From NCBI GenBank assembly GCA_002102555.1, contig MCFL01000189.1, forward strand, positions 1-47,105: 47,105 nucleotides of DNA, in the 5' to 3' direction. This stretch comes from Catenaria anguillulae PL171. Lineage: Eukaryota > Blastocladiomycota > Blastocladiomycetes > Blastocladiales > Catenariaceae. A program made the position numbers and the translations under genes. Positions 9,638-20,908 of the stretch are shown here, one piece after another; position 1 is the first letter of the stretch, and each line of letters begins with the position of its first letter. The notes beneath the pieces are model-generated. The model ran no database searches and was not told where the DNA came from. It saw nothing but the letters and a program-made list of their open reading frames with translations.

Positions 9638-10783
9638 GGTGAAGTCACCCGTGCGGCTGGTCCAGGACGGTAGTAACCGGTTTTGAAGCGATTGGGGTTG
9701 CGGCGGCGGATGGTGATCAAAGACCTGGTAATTCCAGGGGTGGTTTGGCGGCGGGTATCCAGGAGACTCACCAAAGGGGTGGTGGCTGTGCCTACCAACA
9801 ACGAGGCAAGCGAATGCAAAGGTGATAAGTGAGTATATGCGCACAAGTGCGGCGGGGATTGGGTCAAGAGGACATGTCTTGGCCACCGAGTGATCAGAGC
9901 GTGAAGTGATTGGGAAAGGTTCGCAGCATCAGAAGCGCAAAGGATAGAAAGCAAGCTGATGAGTGCGGGTACATACCTGTGCAAATACAAGTGAGGAGGG
10001 AGCGCCCGCGCCCGGGGGTGTACTCGCCGCGATCGGTCTGGCTGCCGTCTCGCTCGTGATCCTGCTGATGAAAATGGCAGGCTGCGGTTGCAGGCCGGCA
10101 GTACGAGCGATCCACGACGCAAGTGTCGGGGCCAACGGTGCCTGTGATTGGCGCAAGTGTGCAATAGTTCGAGGGGTCTAGTCTCGAAGTGGTGTGGAAG
10201 GGCAAGGGTGACGAGGGTCGTAGGGAGGACGAAATGGCTGTGTGTATGCTCCGAGTCGTGACGAGAAGGTGGACGAAGAGGCTGGAGGAAGATACTGAGT
10301 GTAGGGAGGTGGAGGAGGGCGAGGAGTATAATAGGGGCGAAGTGGCTCGGTGGATGAATGCACTTGTGAGGAATCGCAAAAGGTGTGCGAGTGGTATGAA
10401 TGCGGGCGCGTTTCTTGTGATTGTGATTGGTGCTGAACACTGGACCAAGGCATGGAAACGAGGTCGACAGGGTACTGCTGTGTAAGGCGTGGGGGATGAT
10501 GCTGCAGTCCTGGGGAACCCGTGTTTTCGTGCGGGGACGGAGACGCAACAAGCGGACCCCTCGAGTGCCCCGTGCCTTTGGAGAATTGTGAATAAGGACC
10601 CGGACAGGAGACAGTTGGGCAAAGCAGGGTCAATGATGGCTGCGACGAATGGTTGAGGTCTTGAGGAGCGGGTGAGGCCTCCTGGTCTGTGAGCTCTTTC
10701 AAGGCATCCTCGTCGCCTGCCCAAATAGTCGTGACATCCGTCGTCGTTGCTGGCTCGGCTTCGCCTCGTACTTGATTATCCAT
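9587..10783 (-). repeat. Shared Pro/Tyr/His-rich module, copy 2, and candidate 5' exons of the zinc-finger gene
   Basis: This matches the module at 2930-3797. The exon 9791-9587 (HSHHPFGESPGYPP to the polyQ start) is in phase with the zinc-finger gene and follows a probable 185-nt intron (9792-9976, donor GTATGT). Upstream, GTGHSRGP and AYTQPF are readable, but the frame changes twice relative to copy 1, so the complete 5' exon structure is uncertain. An ATG at 10783 (MDNQVRGEAEPATTTDVTT) begins an acidic, natural-looking N-terminus in the GTGHSRGP frame. Either the real protein starts near 10783 with more introns than could be resolved, or these exons are decayed and translation starts at 9637. 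Confidence 0.5.
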
Positions 10784-12444
10784 GACAGGCTGCAACCCAC
10801 CCATACCATCACCATGACCATCGTCGGGATCCACCCAGTGCCGCCGCATAGACTTTGGGCCGTAACGCATGAAAACGCGAGTCCAAGGCGGAATGAATCG
10901 AGCTGCCAAGCACTTGCTCGCTGGATGCGGGCATTGAGTTAGTTGGCCGGCGTCTCCTTGCGTCAACAAGAAACGGCGAAGACAAATCGTTTTGTCTTGG
11001 AGTTTTGGTGCGCTGGCTAGTGGGCTGTTGTGCGGCGGCAATGGCGGGAAACGCAGTGCGTTGGCTTATCCAGGAATCGGCTTGCGAGTATCGGGCGCCG
11101 AAGTCAACCATGTGCGAGTGCGGCAAACAGCTTTCCAGGAGGCAAGAGGGGGCGGGAACCTGCAAGAAAGAAGGGGGGCGGGCCCAAAATTTGTGTGAGA
11201 TCGACCGATGATGAAGGCGAGCTTTTCAGGGGTAAAAGTTCAGGGGTCATGCAACTTTCGACTTTGGCCAGGGCAGGCAACAACCAGCTTGACTTTGGCC
11301 AAAATTGCGCAGTAGACGGCCATGTACGCACCGACACAGACGAACCAGTGCTGTCCAACTTGCCGCAAATCGCTGCCGGCCGTGGGAAGCGTCCCACCCG
11401 ACCCGACGTGAGCTGTTCGGGGCTCCTCCATCGTCATCCATGGCATATATGCGGCCCGCCGACCTCCAACTTGATACTCGACCACCCATCTTTTTTAGGC
11501 TCATTTGATAGCACCGCTACCGGCACATGTCCTGGGCTGCTTTGGCCGGTGTCAAAAGCACATGCCCGCTTCATAGGCTGATGCCGGAGTTCAGGTAAAA
11601 ACCGCGCCTGTGCAGTCTTTCACTCAAACATGTAGGAACGGTGGGCTCAAACTTGTCTCGCACACTCTTCTCGACCCTCTCCATACGCTGGTAATACAAT
11701 TCATTGAATTCCCACCTTTTTGTATTGTCGGCGGCGCATATCCGAAAAGTGAGACACGTTGAGTTCAACATCCAGTCGATGGATGGACTGAACTGATCCA
11801 GGCCTGCGTAGACGCTCTGCAGCGTATTGGATCCACCCACAACCCGTTTACTGGCAGCCATTGTGCTCTTCATGTTTTTCTCCTGCTTCTCGCACTGTTT
11901 CTCGAGTTTTAAATACATGTTCATTCGTAAGCACCTGTGTTTGGGCTGTCAGACTGATTGGCTGTGCGTCGACCATGTCACGCGGCAGCGTTCAACTGCA
12001 CGATGAGTACAATGCAGGGGCACTTCTTGCTTGTTTCAATGGTCGAGAGAAAATGAATCAAGAAATCGAATATTCGTAACGTAAATATGATAATGTACAA
12101 AAGGATGAAGGAACAGGTTTGAGAAAGGGTGGCGTGTGCATTCCCTCATACAACGAGGGAACTTGTGAGCAATGGCGAGATGGTGGGGTCTGAGATGTGT
12201 AGATCCGGAAAAAAAGACTGAGTTGGGCGCAAGAAAGAAAAGTACATGGACACACAGAGGAAACAGCTAAGGAACAGGAAAATAAAAGAAAAAAGAATGA
12301 GACGTGACGTAAGAGGAAAAGGAAATGGGTGAAGGAATCGAAAAGGATATTGCGGTGAACCAAGGAGTGGAGGTAGGTAGATGAGAAAAGGTACAGGTTC
12401 AGAGAGGTCGGAGATAGTGTAGGCAAGGGGCATAGGGCAGCCCA
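10784..12444. other. Gene-poor interval
   Basis: This lies between the 5' side of the zinc-finger locus and the 3' end of GID4. Apart from the small ORF at 11571-11924, no coding signal is convincing. The part next to GID4 (about 12080-12440) is purine-rich on the plus strand and is probably its 3' UTR. Confidence 0.4.
11571..11924 (-). CDS. Small unrecognised ORF, possible gene remnant
   Basis: This is a 117-codon open frame starting MNMYLKLEKQCEKQEKNMKS, with a Lys/Glu/Met-rich start. The body has varied composition (SIDWMLNSTCLTFRI, WEFNELYYQRMERVEKS). Unlike most shadow frames here it is not Ser/Arg/Pro-rich, which hints at past coding. Its codon use is less GC-biased than neighbouring genes. 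No family, partner exon or promoter was identified, and it may be a fragment. Confidence 0.25.
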   Translation of the reverse strand: MNMYLKLEKQCEKQEKNMKSTMAASKRVVGGSNTLQSVYAGLDQFSPSIDWMLNSTCLTFRICAADNTKRWEFNELYYQRMERVEKSVRDKFEPTVPTCLSERLHRRGFYLNSGISL

Positions 12445-13814
12445 TTAACGAAACTCAAACGACGGAATCCCTTGCGCGGGCTCGTAATCCAAATCCAGGC
12501 GCTGGAACCATTCGCTGTTGGCCGAGTAGTAGTACCCGACAATGGCGCCAGAGCGCACATTGCAAGCAATGTAGTAAAAGCCTGAGAAACTGGCGCCGTC
12601 AATGGACGTCTGACTGTGGTCGGGGACCAAGAAGAGCTCCTTCCACCGCATAAAGACAATGTCGGTCGCCCGCGAGTCGTACACGTATCCGTCTTGCTTG
12701 AAGAGGTCGCCGACTTCGTTGCGAAATTCTGGGAATTTGCGCTGTTGGAAACTTGGAGAGATCAACAAATGTCCATAAATACCAGGTGGGTGGGTGAATC
12801 GAAAGAAAGGCGTACCCAATGCTCCCTGTCGACCGACTCATCGGCCTCCCACCGCTTTGTCAAAAATGAATGGTGTGGGCCAATGATTTCGGCTTCCAAG
12901 TAGGTGGTAATGTCGGGCTGGACCGCAGTCAACCCATTGATGTCCAAAAATGCCGACAAGTGCGATCTCGGCAGGTCCAGATTGACCAAGCGCACTTGTA
13001 CCGTGTACTCGTTTGCGCCCGACCTTTGCGACCCGCGGAATACGGCTCCAGGATGCAAACACCCAAACTCGGACGGAGGGTCAACGTGGCGAGTCGGTTT
13101 GTTGAGCCAAGAGTAGACTGCGCGTTTTGGACAGTATGGCGGGATGCTCGACACGTCAAATGACAAGGGTGGGAGGGGCCCGTAGACACGGCGCTTGGAC
13201 GACGCATAGGATGAAGGTGCCGAAGAGCTGAGATGGACTTGGGGCGAGTTACGCGAAGCAGAGCGTGAGTGCAGGGCAAGGGCAGAGTCTGTGTCGTCGT
13301 CAGAGAATTGAGACGACGCGGATTGGTCGAGCAGCGCCTTGACTTCGCGGTCGACGGTGCCGCAGCGGCGGCGCTTGCGCAGCGGTGATGAGGTGGATGA
13401 GTCGGTCGCTGAGCCTGTGGGCAGCAGCGGAGGGAACGCAAGCGAGGCGGAAGTCGACGGCGATGCTGGGTGGTCAAAAGACAAGTCCATTGGGTCCGAC
13501 TCGACGGCGGCAGATAGGGAAAGGTCATGGTCGTCGGGCAGCGAGTGGAACAGGCTGGGAGACAAGAGGCGAGGCTCCTCAACATGTTCGTCATCATCCA
13601 CGTCGCTTGCGGCCGCACTGTGCGACGGCTTGTCGGCGGCGGCAGCGGCCGAGTCGGTGGCATCGGCCGAGGCATCGGCATCTTGTTCTACGGCAGGCGA
13701 CGTGGAGTCATTTACGAGCTGGTCGTCGGTTGCAGACGAGATGGAAGTGGCGCCAATAGAGGCGGCGACGCCCATGAGAAGGGCACTGAGGGCCGATGGG
13801 CGAGGGGTTGGCAT
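12445..13814 (-). CDS. GID4: GID/CTLH E3 ubiquitin ligase substrate receptor Gid4 (Vid24 family)
   Basis: Two exons, 13814-12816 and 12741-12445, surround a 74-nt intron (donor GTACGC, acceptor CAACAG, phase 0) and encode 431 aa. Residues 1-250 are low-complexity and Ser/Asp/Ala-rich. The rest is a full Gid4 barrel: LHPGAVFRGSQRSG, EAEIIGPHHSFLTKRWEADE, then FMRWKELFLVPDH, GASFSGFYYI, GYYYSANSEWFQRL, and an end in FEFR. These match the motifs of yeast and human Gid4, which bind N-terminal Pro degrons of gluconeogenic enzymes and hand them to the GID/CTLH ligase. Splicing joins DREHW to RKFPEF exactly as in the family. The start at 13814 is the first ATG with good context. Only the long disordered N-terminus is unusual. 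Confidence 0.95.
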
Positions 13815-14984
13815 GATGGTGTGGTGAAACGAATGCAGTACAGTACAGTCTTGGGCAGCGGGCACGGGACAATGATTCAAGTTGTGTTGCGTATTGACTT
13901 ACATGTGCAGCAACGTTCAGTCAGTTTAAGTGGGAAAGCCAAGGTTACATGCCGTGCTGGAGCAACTGGCTCCTTTCCCTTGGCCGTTTTCGACACGGCG
14001 ATGGACGAAATCGCTCACAAGCCCCATGTCGATCGTAAACAGCGCACCAACTGACCATACCGCTGCTGATCAGTGTGCAGAATTTACAGTGAATGCAGAG
14101 CTGCAAGCTTCCCACATGCCCTCCTGCAGCAGCGCTTCTACATCGCGCTTCTGCGGTTCCGGAAATCGGCAAATGACTGACTAGGTAAGTGCAGTGTGTC
14201 ACGAGCTCGCCTGGTTTGTAATTGGAACCTTCATGACTGACTGACTGACTGACTGACTGACGGGCCAGGCTGCGATCACGTTCCCACCGCACCGCCAGTC
14301 CATCATCAACGTATCACCTTGAACCTTGAATGCTTGTTGCTGCCATTGTCCGCCAGCCAACACAACATGGGAAAAGCGACAAGCGCCGGCGCATCGACGG
14401 ACACGCCGAGCAACGGTGCGATCCAGCAGCAGCAACCTGACCTGACGGCCGCAATTGGATACCGAGCAAATCATTTGTGTATTTACAAGGGACGGCAAAC
14501 ATGTAGAGCGCAAGCCATGACCGAATGCGCTGAATGACAGCCTTAAACTCGATGCAAAACACCTGAAAGCGCTGCATTACCCTTTGCGTGTTCCACCGTT
14601 CAAGCCCTCGGGTACCGAGTTGCTCGCAACAAGCACGTCCGTCCGTGGGACGTGATCATCCACCACTGCTCCTAACACTCCAACAGCATAGGCATATCTG
14701 TCGCAACCCGTATTGAAAGCCAACTCTCACCCCCATCTCTGCAAGCTTGGCACACTTTCCCACACTCTGATTCGGAGCCATTGCACCATTCACCTTCCGC
14801 TGGTCGGCGTGTACATGTGTTTGCTTCCGGCCGTGTCCCATGTGTCGAACTTGTACGTGTCACCGTCCCGCATGCGCAACAGCCAACATTTCCTCACTTA
14901 CACTGAGCTCCTGCGATGGATCATCACATTTTCTCTAAACTAGGGCTGCTGCTTAGAATCATCATGATCTTCGCTGTCAAGCTC
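13815..14984. other. Divergent intergenic region between GID4 and the Axl2-like gene
   Basis: This 1.17-kb interval should contain both promoters. No gene or structured RNA is recognised. It contains a TGAC tandem repeat (separate entry). Confidence 0.5.
14234..14261 (+). repeat. (TGAC)7 microsatellite
   Basis: Seven perfect TGAC units in the divergent promoter region. Reading TGACTGACTGA, it also presents overlapping TGACT half-sites of the AP-1/Gcn4 type; any regulatory role is speculative. Confidence 0.85.
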
Positions 14985-17900
14985 ATGCCGTCCGAAAGAA
15001 GACGGCCTCAAGACGTGGCATCAGCAGCAGTCGTGTTGCTCCTGAGCGTTGCACTTACTCTTGTCTCCCTCGTTCCTCTGCTCGTTCATACTGCTCCAAC
15101 TACAAGTCCACTTACACCTCGTTCACTCGCTGCACACTTGACGCGGCGTGCTCCTGCTAATCCGATCGGATGGCGTGGCGAATTCCTCGTACTCTCGCTC
15201 AATGAAAACTCTGCCCCGTCGCTTTCCGGTCCAAACGACTACTACAGATCCGAGGGAAACCCAGCATGGCTCGTGTTTCACTCGTCAAATCGCTCATGGA
15301 CGGGTTGGGTCCCTGCCGAGGGGCCATCCGACACACAGTACGCCCCTGCACTTGCTCACTTTGTGTGTGGTCATGGCGAAACAACCTCATTCCGAGAAGT
15401 TGACCTGTCTTCACTTTGACGTAAACAGACTCACTTTCCAACTTGTTGGTCAAGTCCAAGACCGCACAATTCGCCAACCAATGTCGGTCACCATCATTAA
15501 ACGCCCTCAAGGCGGCCGCTCGCGCTCCTCGTCTCCATCCTCGGGTTCCAACACCAACCTGTCGCCCGACTTTCTCACTGCCATTCCACTTCCCACATCC
15601 ACCATCACACCCAAGTCACCCACTGCACTCATCAACCAGCTCGCACAAGTCTTTTCTCCCACCGTCAAAGTCACCGACGTGACCCTGTCCGACCCGGCAC
15701 TCGTCCCACCCGAATCCGACACGCTGGCCGTGACCAAACTCAACGCAACGTACGGCCAACTGGTTTTTTGGTCAACACCTTCGCGCACCGTCCGCTGGCA
15801 ACAAGTGCAATCCGGACCAGGCAGCGCGCTGCCCACCTGGCTCGCGTACGATGCAGGCAACGGCGCGCTCTCGGGCACGGTACCAGCAGCGCAAAGGACG
15901 GCACTTCCCATGCCCGTGGCCAGGGACTTTAAGCGCGGGGCCATTCAGTTGACAGTCACGGCCAATGCGCCACCAACAGCCACGGCCGCAGACGCGCCAG
16001 CGCCAGCGCCGAAACCCACACAGGTGGTGGTGGTCGCTCCCGGCGAGCCAAATCGCGCACCTCGACTGGCAAACCCGAGTCGCAATAACGCCGCAACAGG
16101 ACCCGACGACGATCGTGCGGGATGGACTGCGACCGTGCGCAGTGGCAACTCGATCCGATGGTCTGTGCCTGCGGGCTGGACACAGGACCCGGACCAAGAT
16201 GCGACTATGTGGGTTGCAGTGCAATCCGCGCTCGGCCTGCCCAAATGGGCCACGTGGGACGCGTCACAGGGCGTGCTCAACGGGCGGGTGCCACGGACAT
16301 CAACCATCATGGATGCGGCGCTCGTCACCGATTGGGCAAACGTGTCACTGCCGCTGCGCGGGGCAATGCCGCCGCTCCCTTGGTCGCTCAGCACGTGCAT
16401 GTGGATCGCAGCGGTGGATCCGCTGGGCATTGTGAGTAATTGGTTGCGCGCAGATATTGTGGTGGATGAGTGGGTTCCGCCGACACCCAAGGTGCCCGTG
16501 TATGACGTGCCTGCGCCTGCGCCCGATGGGTCTGGAGGCGGCGTGGTCAGGTTGAATGACTTGTTTGTCACAAATGTATCGAGCGTGTTTGAGTGGGACG
16601 GGTTTGTGGGCATCTTGCCAAGCGATGCGCCAGTCACGCTGGATCAGGACGGCGCATTGATTGCAGATCCGATTGGTGGGAATCGCGAGATTGTGGCACA
16701 TGTGGTCGTTGTGGACAGAAAGGGTGGAGTCGGGCTTGTGACGGTGCGATTTCCAAAGCGCGAGGGCGCAGGCGAGGATGTCACAATGAATGGAGGAGGT
16801 GGCGGAGAGGGCAGTGGGGCGGGTGCAAATGCCGGCGCGAACGGGCAGCAGTCGGTTGGCGAGTTTTTGTTTGACAAGTGGTTTGCGGGGGTGGACACGA
16901 GCAGTCCTGCCGCGTTTTTCAGGACAGCGCCCAAGAATACCGCCGTGCAAATACTTTCGGGATGCGTTCTGGGATTGATGCTGGCAATGGTCGCCCTATT
17001 GCTTGTCGTCAGGAGGCGGCGGAGAGCAAGGACTGCCGTGCAAACGCGACGGGTGTTGGGTGCAGCATCAGGGAAAGGAGGAGGTACTGGGGCAAGTGAT
17101 CGGTCCGTGGGGATGGGAAGCAACGGAAGCGGCGCAAGCGGTGGTGGTGCAAGACGTGGTAGCGGAAACGGGCTCATGATGTCGCTCTACAATGCCGGGG
17201 CAAGCGCCAACGGCAGCCGTGGATCCTTGAGCCAAGTTGGTCCAGCTCCTGTGCCTATCTCATCAAAGACGTCGTCGTCTTCGCCGTCGGCTACTCCACT
17301 TCGGCAACAGCAACTGCAACAGGACGCACATCGCAAGTCGCTCAATCGCGTCAGCTTTTCGGACACCGTCGAGGCGTCCGACGGAACACTGCAGCGCCTC
17401 AACCAAAAGGAAGGCCGAATCGGCGAGGGACTGGTCGCAAGGTCAGCCGAAGAAGTTGGGTCGGCTCCATTGACGACAGCACCGACTGTTGCGCCAACAG
17501 CAAGCTCCGTGCGCCAAAACAACTCAGATCACCCCGCACGTCAAGCGCAATCTCACCCTCAGCCTGCAACAAGCTCGCATTCCGTACCTCCAACTCCCAT
17601 CTCGCCGGCAACTTCCACAACACCTCCATGCCACCCGCCAACGTATCCGGCGCCTGCGCCGTACTTGCCGCCCAACCCCTCGGCCACGGACCTCTCGCTG
17701 GCAAATGCCTGGCTTGCGCTCTGCCCCGACCATTACATTGCCCAATCACCAACAGTGTCTGTGTGCACTACATCCATGTACTCGAACCGGCCGGAATCGG
17801 GCGCACCAGGCGCACCGGGCAACACGCTGCCACGGTCGGCATCCGGCCGGTCGTCGGGTACCTCGTCTTCATCTTTTATGGAACCGCCGCCCGACATGCC

Positions 17901-19134
17901 CCATGCAGTCGCAATCGTTGGCCGGCCATTCACGTACGACCATCCTGATCTGGCTGCCCTCGCTGCGCAATCAGCGCAACCACCGTCGCCGCCGCAGCAG
18001 TTTGGTCGAGGCGGTCGCAACAACTTGCATGCACAGCGGCAACCAGCTCCCATGTTCCGCTTTGGCATTCGGCGTGATCAGAATTCACCAACATGGATAA
18101 CGGTGGACGCCATGTCTGGTCGCTTGCAAGGGATTCCGTTTGCGGGCGACAACGGGCTCGGGCATGTGGTGACAATCATGAGATGGAATGCCGCTGTCAC
18201 GCCCGACGGTTCATCGGATCCCGACAGCAGTTTTGTGTCATCGGGCTCGCGTACCGTGCCTCCTCCTCACGCGCACGAAGCAGCCAAAGTGTGGGTGAGC
18301 GTCTCGGACGCGCAAATGCCGGCGCCAAGGTTTGCTGTCAGCTCGTCGGGTGGCGTTGTTCAACAGGCTGCGACGCAACAGCGGCCTCCTAATGTTGCCA
18401 ACGAGGCAAGGATTCCACCCGTCCCAGCACTTGTGGGAACGGCCATCCCAGTTGTCCAAGTGCCAAACCTGTCCCCACCGCCCCGTGTGCATGACCACCC
18501 GAGTGAATTGCCAAAGACCCCGCCTCCCCCTCAACCGCCGACACTGAAGCCACAGCGCGTGGTTGTCACCCAAGTCATTCCCACAACCAGTGCATCCTCG
18601 ACCTCACAGCCCCTCCGCCCTTCACGAACCAACTCGACGCGCCTGACTGTCCGTCGCCTCAATCGCGCAACCACGGCCACTTTCGACACTGACTACGAGT
18701 TCAACATGGCCGCTGGCGAAGACGACAACTACTCCATCAACAGCCACCGAATCAGCGAGTACTTCCCCGTCAATGTCCCTGGAGCCCAGCCCATGTTGCA
18801 CCCAATCCGTTCGTCCATTCCCAACCGCCCGGCAACTGCCCGTGGCCGGCAGCGCTCGTCGTCCGTTTCGCTCGACATGCCGTCATATGAGGACAACAGC
18901 GACGATGATCCAGACGCAACGCGGCATTTGCGTGACTTGCTCAAGCATCGCCGGTCGGGCAGCTTTGATAGTGTGACGCGCGAGCAGTGGCGGGCGTCGA
19001 GGCGGTATACGCGGTCGTCAGACATGGATCGCGAGGATAGGGAGAGGTTCGAGGCGTGGTTGAGGGGCGAAAGGAAGACGAGTACGTTGATGATGGGCGA
19101 GTTTGATTACTCGGGCGGTGGAAGCATGAGGTGA
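14985..19134 (+). CDS. Axl2-like single-pass protein with dystroglycan-type cadherin-like domains
   Basis: The spliced product is about 1361 aa with one 64-nt intron (15365-15428, acceptor AAACAG, phase 2). An N-terminal signal peptide or anchor (SAAVVLLLSVALTLVSLVPL) is followed by repeated CADG-type units, each marked by a Pro-Trp/Asp/Gly-x-Pro pattern: LPTWLAYDAGNGALSGTVP near residue 270 and LPKWATWDASQGVLNGRVP near 400. A membrane segment lies near 631-657 (VLGLMLAMVALLLVV) with a following Arg cluster. The long cytoplasmic tail is Ser/Pro-rich. This architecture fits fungal Axl2 (axial bud-site and polarity) proteins. The tail contains another CADG-like unit near residues 945-1055. The start at 14985 is chosen because the signal sequence begins there; an in-frame ATG also lies at 14916. 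Confidence 0.75.
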
Positions 19135-20029
19135 CGTTTGGGACAAACAATCCTTGTCTGTCTCTCTCTTTCTCTTTCTCTCTTTGTGCTGTATCTGTAC
19201 CGTTTCTTGCTTTGCATGACAACATTGTTTGAAATTTTCAGTTTGTTCCTTTCTCGCCATTCTGATCCAAAGCATCCTTTCCTATTGTTCGCTGCGCCTG
19301 CATCCAGCAGACTTTGAGCCACCGCTTCTTTTTTTTCTGCATATTCTGTCATTCCTTGAGACCGCTCGGGGCTCTGTCACTGCGCTTTTTCAATGCAACC
19401 TTCATCCTTTCATCCCACCCACGCGATCCTTTTGATTCAAATCAAGCCCTGTTGTTTTCCCATTTCATTGCTGGCAATGAATCTCCACACTTGAGTATAC
19501 AAGTATCGTCAATGATTCACTTCCTTTGCCGTCGCTCTTTTGCTTCTGCGATGCCACGGCAAGTGTGAGAACGCACGCCGTCTGGATCGGCGGTCAATCG
19601 GCGGGTCAGGTCGGATACTGTACCTATAGTGTTTCATATATGTAGTACTTGCCTGCATACGAGCCGATCGGTGGGCCGTTTTACAGCCAAATATCAATCC
19701 AATCAATGAATTTATATTACATCTTACTCGTGAATGAAATGAAAACACATGCACAGTCACAACCCTCCGCATTTTCACCAAGGAGGGATCTTCTAGTCCC
19801 TGTCACCGCGATTTCCCTGAACTCGCAATACCAGCCTGCTTCCACCTCCTCCTCCGCTGGCCCGAGCCTCCACGCCGAGCATCCACATCCACATGAAGGG
19901 ATATATATCAGTATCACACGCATCTCTTTCCTCTCGACTCAACATCGGCCGGCCGCAGGATCAACACTGATTGAGTCAGCGAGTTTTCTAATGTCTGAGA
20001 TGAGTACGCCTTAACCCTTTGGATCTGAC
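19135..20029. other. Intergenic region after the Axl2-like gene
   Basis: No gene supported. The first part is pyrimidine-rich and is probably the 3' UTR of the Axl2-like gene; the later part probably holds the promoter of the small gene starting at 20030. It is less GC-rich than the coding regions. Confidence 0.45.
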
Positions 20030-20908
20030 ATGGATCGAGCGCATGAACAACGGAACAAGCGCGCACGTCAACCCCTTGCTGATTCTGCTCCCGCTCCCTG
20101 TCATGCAGAATACGGCCGGACTCAGGAAAACGGATTCATCCCCCTTGACCAGTTGCAAGCTGGTTTGTCATTCGTTCATTTACTCATCTGCCGCTCGACC
20201 GCCCACTCACAATCTTACAACCACAGGCCTTGCTCCACTTCGCCAGCTGCAGAAGCGTCCATCAAAGTCGGCATTCACCATTACCGCCGCACTGTCTTCA
20301 GCTCTCACAAGCGCCATCCCCAACCAATCGCAGGCAAGGGCTGTCATTACTCTCTCTGATAACAGCCAGGATTCTGATGACAGCTCAGATATCCGCATGC
20401 TGTCTCCAAAATCAAGCAACATGCGTTTGTCTTTGCCGAGCGTGTCAAGCATGGACATCGATTCACATCAGCATACCGCAGCTGCCGCTCGCTTGGAAAC
20501 GCCGCCACGACTTCGAACAGACACACATGTACACGCCCATTCAACCATTCCATTGAGACAATCGCCCTTGATTCACAATCTCTGCTATGACACTTGCAGG
20601 GACCCCGCCATCTCGCGGAACGTGCTTCAAGACTTGGAACGAATGCAAACCGAGCTCAGTCGCACGATGAGCGCACTCAAGGTTGTTGACATGATCTCGT
20701 ACATGTACTCAATCGTTTGTGATGTGGTTCGTTGCTCGAAATGCCGTACGTGATTCTGATGAGCGATGCCAACATATCTGCTGCCACTGGCTAACCCGGT
20801 CTGTACGTCCGATATCCAGGGAGCTCTATGCAAATTCTGCTTTGCCATGACTCGAATTACTGCGTGCGATTGACATGCGTGACCAAAAGTCCGCATTTGA
20901 GCTCGTGA
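20030..20908 (+). CDS. Unrecognised spliced gene with SUMO-interaction-like motif and Cys-rich C-terminus
   Basis: Three exons, 20030-20162, 20227-20745 and 20820-20908, join in phase to give 246 aa. The introns are 64 and 74 nt. The second has donor GTACGT, a CTAAC branch-like site and acceptor TCCAG. A hydrophobic-acidic patch, AVITLSDNSQDSDDSS (about residues 105-120), looks like a SUMO-interacting motif. The C-terminus has CSKC, then LCHDSNYC and LTC, a spacing reminiscent of the start of a RING or zinc ribbon but incomplete. A coil-like stretch, NVLQDLERMQTELSRTMSALK, precedes it. The combination recalls SUMO-targeted ubiquitin ligases, but this is speculative. The protein may continue into exons not found. 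Confidence 0.45.
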
